Shown here piece after piece: positions 7,604 to 10,000 of a DNA stretch of 10,000 nucleotides. A program made the translations under genes and the position numbers. Source of the stretch: Actinidia chinensis (lineage: Eukaryota; Streptophyta; Magnoliopsida; Ericales; Actinidiaceae); contig VIGQ01001764.1 of NCBI GenBank assembly GCA_009663005.1, forward strand, positions 2,501 to 12,500, given 5' to 3'. The notes below the pieces were generated by a model. That model was not told where the DNA came from. It made no database searches and saw only the letters and a program-made list of their open reading frames with translations. How positions within the stretch are numbered: the stretch's first letter is position 1; every line of letters starts with the position of its first letter.

Positions 7604-8240
7604 CTAGATATAAGATTCTTACTCAGAAAGCCTTTTTAAATGCATTTGTGTAGCCAACATAGAGATCCTATTCTGAGAAGCCTTTCACACATGAGATCCC
7701 TACTCAGAAAGCCTTCATCACAATGCTGTATAGCTAGATCGAATATCCCTTATTTAGAGCTTTCCATAATACACGTAACTAGATAATGAGATCCCTATTC
7801 TAAGAGCCTTCTACATATGAGAATCCAAAGCTCATAAAGTTTTTCCCAAATGCAGATAACTAGCATAATGAAATCCCTATTTTGAGGAGCCTTTTCACAC
7901 ATGAGACCCTACTCAGGGAAAGCCTTTTCACATATGGCTGGATTGGTTTCAAAAATCTTCACCCATTCAAACTAAATAGGGAGGCGAATCACCATGTGAT
8001 GTTGTGCCAATAAAACAGATAACCAAATTATGAAAATCCCTATTTGAGAGCTTTTCTCACACATGAGGATCACTACACAAAAACCTTCTCACAAATGCAG
8101 ATAACATCCCTATTCGAAAGCCTTCCCACACATGAAGAGATGAGATCCTACTCGAAAGCCTTTCACATATAGAGGATGTCTCAACAATCTCACCCTCTCC
8201 GCCAAAATTAGGGGGAAAACTACTATATGACTGTTGTGCT
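7604..8240 (+). repeat. Tandem array B with a higher-order period near 233 bp
   Basis: About twelve short half-units are variants of AAGCCTTTCACACATGAGA and AAGCCTTCTCACAAATGCAG, often separated by GATCCCTACTC or GATCCCTATTC. Two longer blocks repeat as a whole: ATCCCTATT at 7873 and 8106, CATATGGCTGG/CATATAGAGG, AAAATCTTCACCC/ACAATCTCACCC, and GTTGTGCCAATA/GTTGTGCTATAT at 8001 and 8233. This gives a higher-order unit of 232-236 bases. A minus-strand open frame of 98 codons (8057-8353) spans the array but only translates the repeat. Confidence 0.8.
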
Positions 8241-8439
8241 ATATCCTCTTTTTCAAGAGGACTAGAAAAAACTCTGCCAAATAGATAAACTTCACTTAAA
8301 TGACGTGGGATCAAAATATATGCAAATTCTGACCTTGTTGTAGATAGATCCATGAATGCCAGGAAAAAACCTTAAGGAGGGCTCGAAATTTGAAAAAATT
8401 AGAAATTCAATTTTTTTCCAAACCGTAGGACTAACATAA

Positions 8440-8580
8440 TGTTTTAGAACATTTGGGGACCAAATTATAATTTTCTAAAACTTTAGGACCAAATTGTAAT
8501 TTATCCAATAAGAAGTGGCTAAAATATAAAGTTTTCAATTTTAAGGGACTGAAATGAATAATTTATCAAACATAGAGAAT
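8440..8580 (+). repeat. AT-rich repeat with GGGACCAAATTATAA core
   Basis: Three related phrases occur: GGGGACCAAATTATAATTTT, TTAGGACCAAATTGTAATTT and AAGGGACTGAAATGAATAAT, each preceded by AACATTT, AAACTTT or a similar phrase. Similar text is scattered in plant repeats; I cannot name the family. Confidence 0.55.
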
Positions 8581-8589
8581 ATTTCCTTT

Positions 8590-9260
8590 GCTGATAAAAC
8601 CTCTAGTCGCTGATTGGGATGCTGACAGAGCGTTACAGAGGCGCTAATCAGAATGTTGACCATCACGGACAAAGCACTAATAAGGCACTGACAAGCGTTT
8701 TGACTGTTTGTGATAAGGCATCAAATTGACTTGATGACTCATGTCGTCTTGATGAGGCGTTGACTGGTCTCTAAGAAATGCTCATGTGGCACGACAGGAT
8801 TGCCTAACGGAGCAATGACGGGACTGACTTAGCTTGATAGAGCAATCCGTGTTGTTAACATGGGAATATGAAAGAATTACCAGATCACTGAGTAGGCGAT
8901 CACTTCACGATGACGTAGTGCAGAGCTGCAGAACGTGTTGAACATGGAATGCCTAGTCACTTGTCAAGTGTAGAAGCGTGCACGCGTAGAGAACCTGGCC
9001 TTACACGACGAATGTTAATGGCGTGTGTGAGCGCATCAGCCTGCTAAAGGTGCGTGAGGTGTTGGGAACTGATCATCACCTTGGGCAGAGAGGTTAACGC
9101 GTGATAATCCTGGCTTGAATGCGCCGCACTCAAGAGGTGCGTGAAGGCCCTGAATATTGGGTTTCGACGGGTTTGACTGGCATGGGCTTGGTATGAAGAA
9201 TACGAACAGTTTGGTGCGATCATAATCGATTTAAGAGCACTTTTGAAGAGGTCCTAAAAT
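8590..9260. other. CpG-rich non-coding block inside the second element
   Basis: This block is clearly richer in G, C and CpG than the flanking DNA. Words such as GCGTTGAC, GGCACTGACAAGCG, GTGCACGCGTAG, GAATGCGCCGCAC and GGTGCGTGA recur. Degenerate GCNCTAAT and TTGAC phrases between 8600 and 8780 suggest an old repeat of roughly 25-30 bases. No open frame of useful length, tRNA-like or protein motif was found. It could be captured host DNA or the normal leader of this family. Confidence 0.5.
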
Positions 9261-9267
9261 AAACCTA

Positions 9268-9280
9268 AGCTCTGATACCA
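9268..9280 (-). other. Primer binding site for initiator tRNA-Met, second element
   Basis: The minus strand reads TGGTATCAGAGCT, complementary to the 3' end of initiator tRNA-Met and identical over 12 bases to the site of the first element at 3311-3322. It abuts the LTR at 9282. Its orientation fixes the element's polarity as right to left. Confidence 0.92.
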
Positions 9281-9281
9281 A

Positions 9282-9644
9282 TATTATGCGCAAATGATTC
9301 ACACCATATACACATGCACCGAACACACTGCACACATAAACCCACTGATTCTATGAGGTTCGGCAAACTGCCTATGTCCTCGAGTGATGAACAGATTCAT
9401 ATTCGAGAAAGATTTACATATTACAAGACATAGTGTTATCTCACTCCCTTTACTGGTGGTCTGATGGTGGTATAGCCATCCACCATATCCCTCACTCTAT
9501 ATCTATCTGATTTTTCTCACTCAAAAGACACAGTCAATGAGTTATATATATAGGCTGGGAGTTTGAATCCAATCCAACATGGAATTTGTAACAAATCTAC
9601 TAGATTTTTGAGTCAAATCCAACTAGAAGTTTGAAGCAGATCCA
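9282..9644 (-). repeat. 5' LTR (right copy) of the non-autonomous element
   Basis: It begins two bases after the primer-site complement, with TATTATGCGC where related LTRs usually have TG, so the terminal dinucleotide seems mutated. It ends near ATCCA at 9644. It aligns with the left copy over most of its length but has no C-rich insert. Near its right side it carries about 50 additional bases, with a partial internal duplication of a GTTTGAATCCAA-like phrase. Because it is the 5' LTR in element orientation, it would drive transcription leftward. Confidence 0.8.
9541..9553 (-). promoter_or_regulatory. TATA box in the 5' LTR of the second element
   Basis: The minus strand reads CCTATATATATAAC, a strong TATA element in the U3 part of the right LTR, oriented towards the interior. 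The corresponding place in the left LTR (around 7135-7150) has no such run, so it has been lost there or expanded here. Confidence 0.55.
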
Positions 9645-9645
9645 T

Positions 9646-9650
9646 AGTTG
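9646..9650. repeat. Candidate target-site duplication, right copy (AGTTG)
   Basis: This matches 6733-6737. The LTR terminus CA is at 9643-9644, leaving one unexplained T at 9645, which may be a mutation at the terminus. Confidence 0.5.
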
Positions 9651-10000
9651 AACCATATAGCTAGGAGAAGATTATGTATTGAACATGCCACTTACCTTCG
9701 TAATTTTTACATCTCATTTATATATTTTTCAAAAATCCCAACACAATTATTTTATAATTTTTTTCACTTGCAACAATTTAATTTTAAACATTTCTAACTC
9801 CATGTAAATATGATGTTGAGACTTCCAAATTTTAATTATACTACAGTCAAGATTTTTACGCTTGGAACTGCATGTAATAGTGAGATAGCATCAGTCCAAG
9901 GTAAGCACTTGGTTTTAAAAAAATGAAGATGGGTTCATTTGTTAATATGGGCCAGATGTATTACGGCAATTAAAGACTCTAGTAATGGATTTGGTGTAAT
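9651..10000. other. AT-rich spacer right of the second element
   Basis: No open frame, repeat or element end was recognised. The stretch includes long T-rich runs around 9715-9790. Confidence 0.5.

Larger units (their letters stand above)
6738..9644 (-). mobile_element. Short non-autonomous Ty1/copia-type LTR element
   Basis: Two related sequences flank a 2-kb interior: 6738-7202 on the left and 9282-9644 on the right. Just inside the right copy is the complement of a tRNA-iMet primer site (9269-9280). Just inside the left copy the minus strand reads CCAAGGTGGTGAT up to the LTR start TGTTAG, a typical copia polypurine junction. The element therefore runs right to left, with the 5' LTR on the right. 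AGTTG occurs immediately outside the left LTR (6733-6737) and at 9646-9650, one base past the right terminus, as a probable target duplication. The interior has stops in all frames and no gag, protease, integrase or reverse transcriptase motif, so it needs proteins supplied by another element. An alternative is an autonomous element that lost its coding region by deletion. Confidence 0.8.

Noticed and set aside
7604..8240. Possible CRISPR-like array
   Set aside because: The repeats are diverged, unit sizes vary and the intervals are not unique spacers; the plant context also excludes it.
8057..8353. A minus-strand open frame of 98 codons
   Set aside because: It mostly translates tandem array B. 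Unit lengths are not multiples of three, and no protein repeat is maintained.
9268..9280. tRNA 3' end-like sequence GCTCTGATACCA (also at 3311-3322)
   Set aside because: It is the primer site copied from initiator tRNA-Met. No cloverleaf surrounds either copy.

Overview
This window looks like nuclear DNA of a flowering plant, probably a eudicot. The evidence is two Ty1/copia-type LTR retrotransposons primed by initiator tRNA-Met, GA/TC microsatellites, and AT-rich spacer with no long coding sequence. I see no intact host gene, no RNA gene, no CRISPR array and no bacterial-style operon. The organism cannot be narrowed further from this sequence alone.

Positions 1 to about 3554 hold a decayed autonomous copia element on the minus strand, cut by the left window edge. 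Read right to left, it has one LTR (about 3325-3554), a tRNA-iMet primer binding site (3311-3322), gag with a broken zinc knuckle, protease with its DSG motif, integrase (first catalytic Asp replaced by Asn) and reverse transcriptase with YVDD. The order PR-INT-RT defines Ty1/copia. Frameshifts and stops run throughout, so it cannot encode a working polyprotein. RNase H and the 3' LTR would lie left of position 1.

Positions 3555-5488 are spacer. They include a leader-like TC tract next to the LTR, a GA microsatellite, and a change from pyrimidine-rich to purine-rich strand near 5075. Positions 5489-6737 are a repeat-like region. It has four degenerate units of about 60 bp (5652-5888) and two TATA-like boxes around a gypsy-type priming-site-like motif, possibly an eroded Ty3/gypsy LTR in + orientation.

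Positions 6738-9644 look like a second, short, non-autonomous copia-type element on the minus strand. It has diverged LTRs at both ends, an exact polypurine-tract junction, a tRNA-iMet primer site, and a candidate AGTTG target duplication. Its interior of about 2 kb shows no protein domain. That interior holds two tandem arrays (7378-7590; 7604-8240, the second with a higher-order period near 233 bp), a small AT-rich repeat, and a CpG-rich block (8590-9260). This element is the most interesting object here. Positions 9651-10000 are AT-rich spacer.

The two elements do not work together in any visible way. The first could only have served as a generic source of proteins before it decayed. The second would always have needed proteins from elsewhere.
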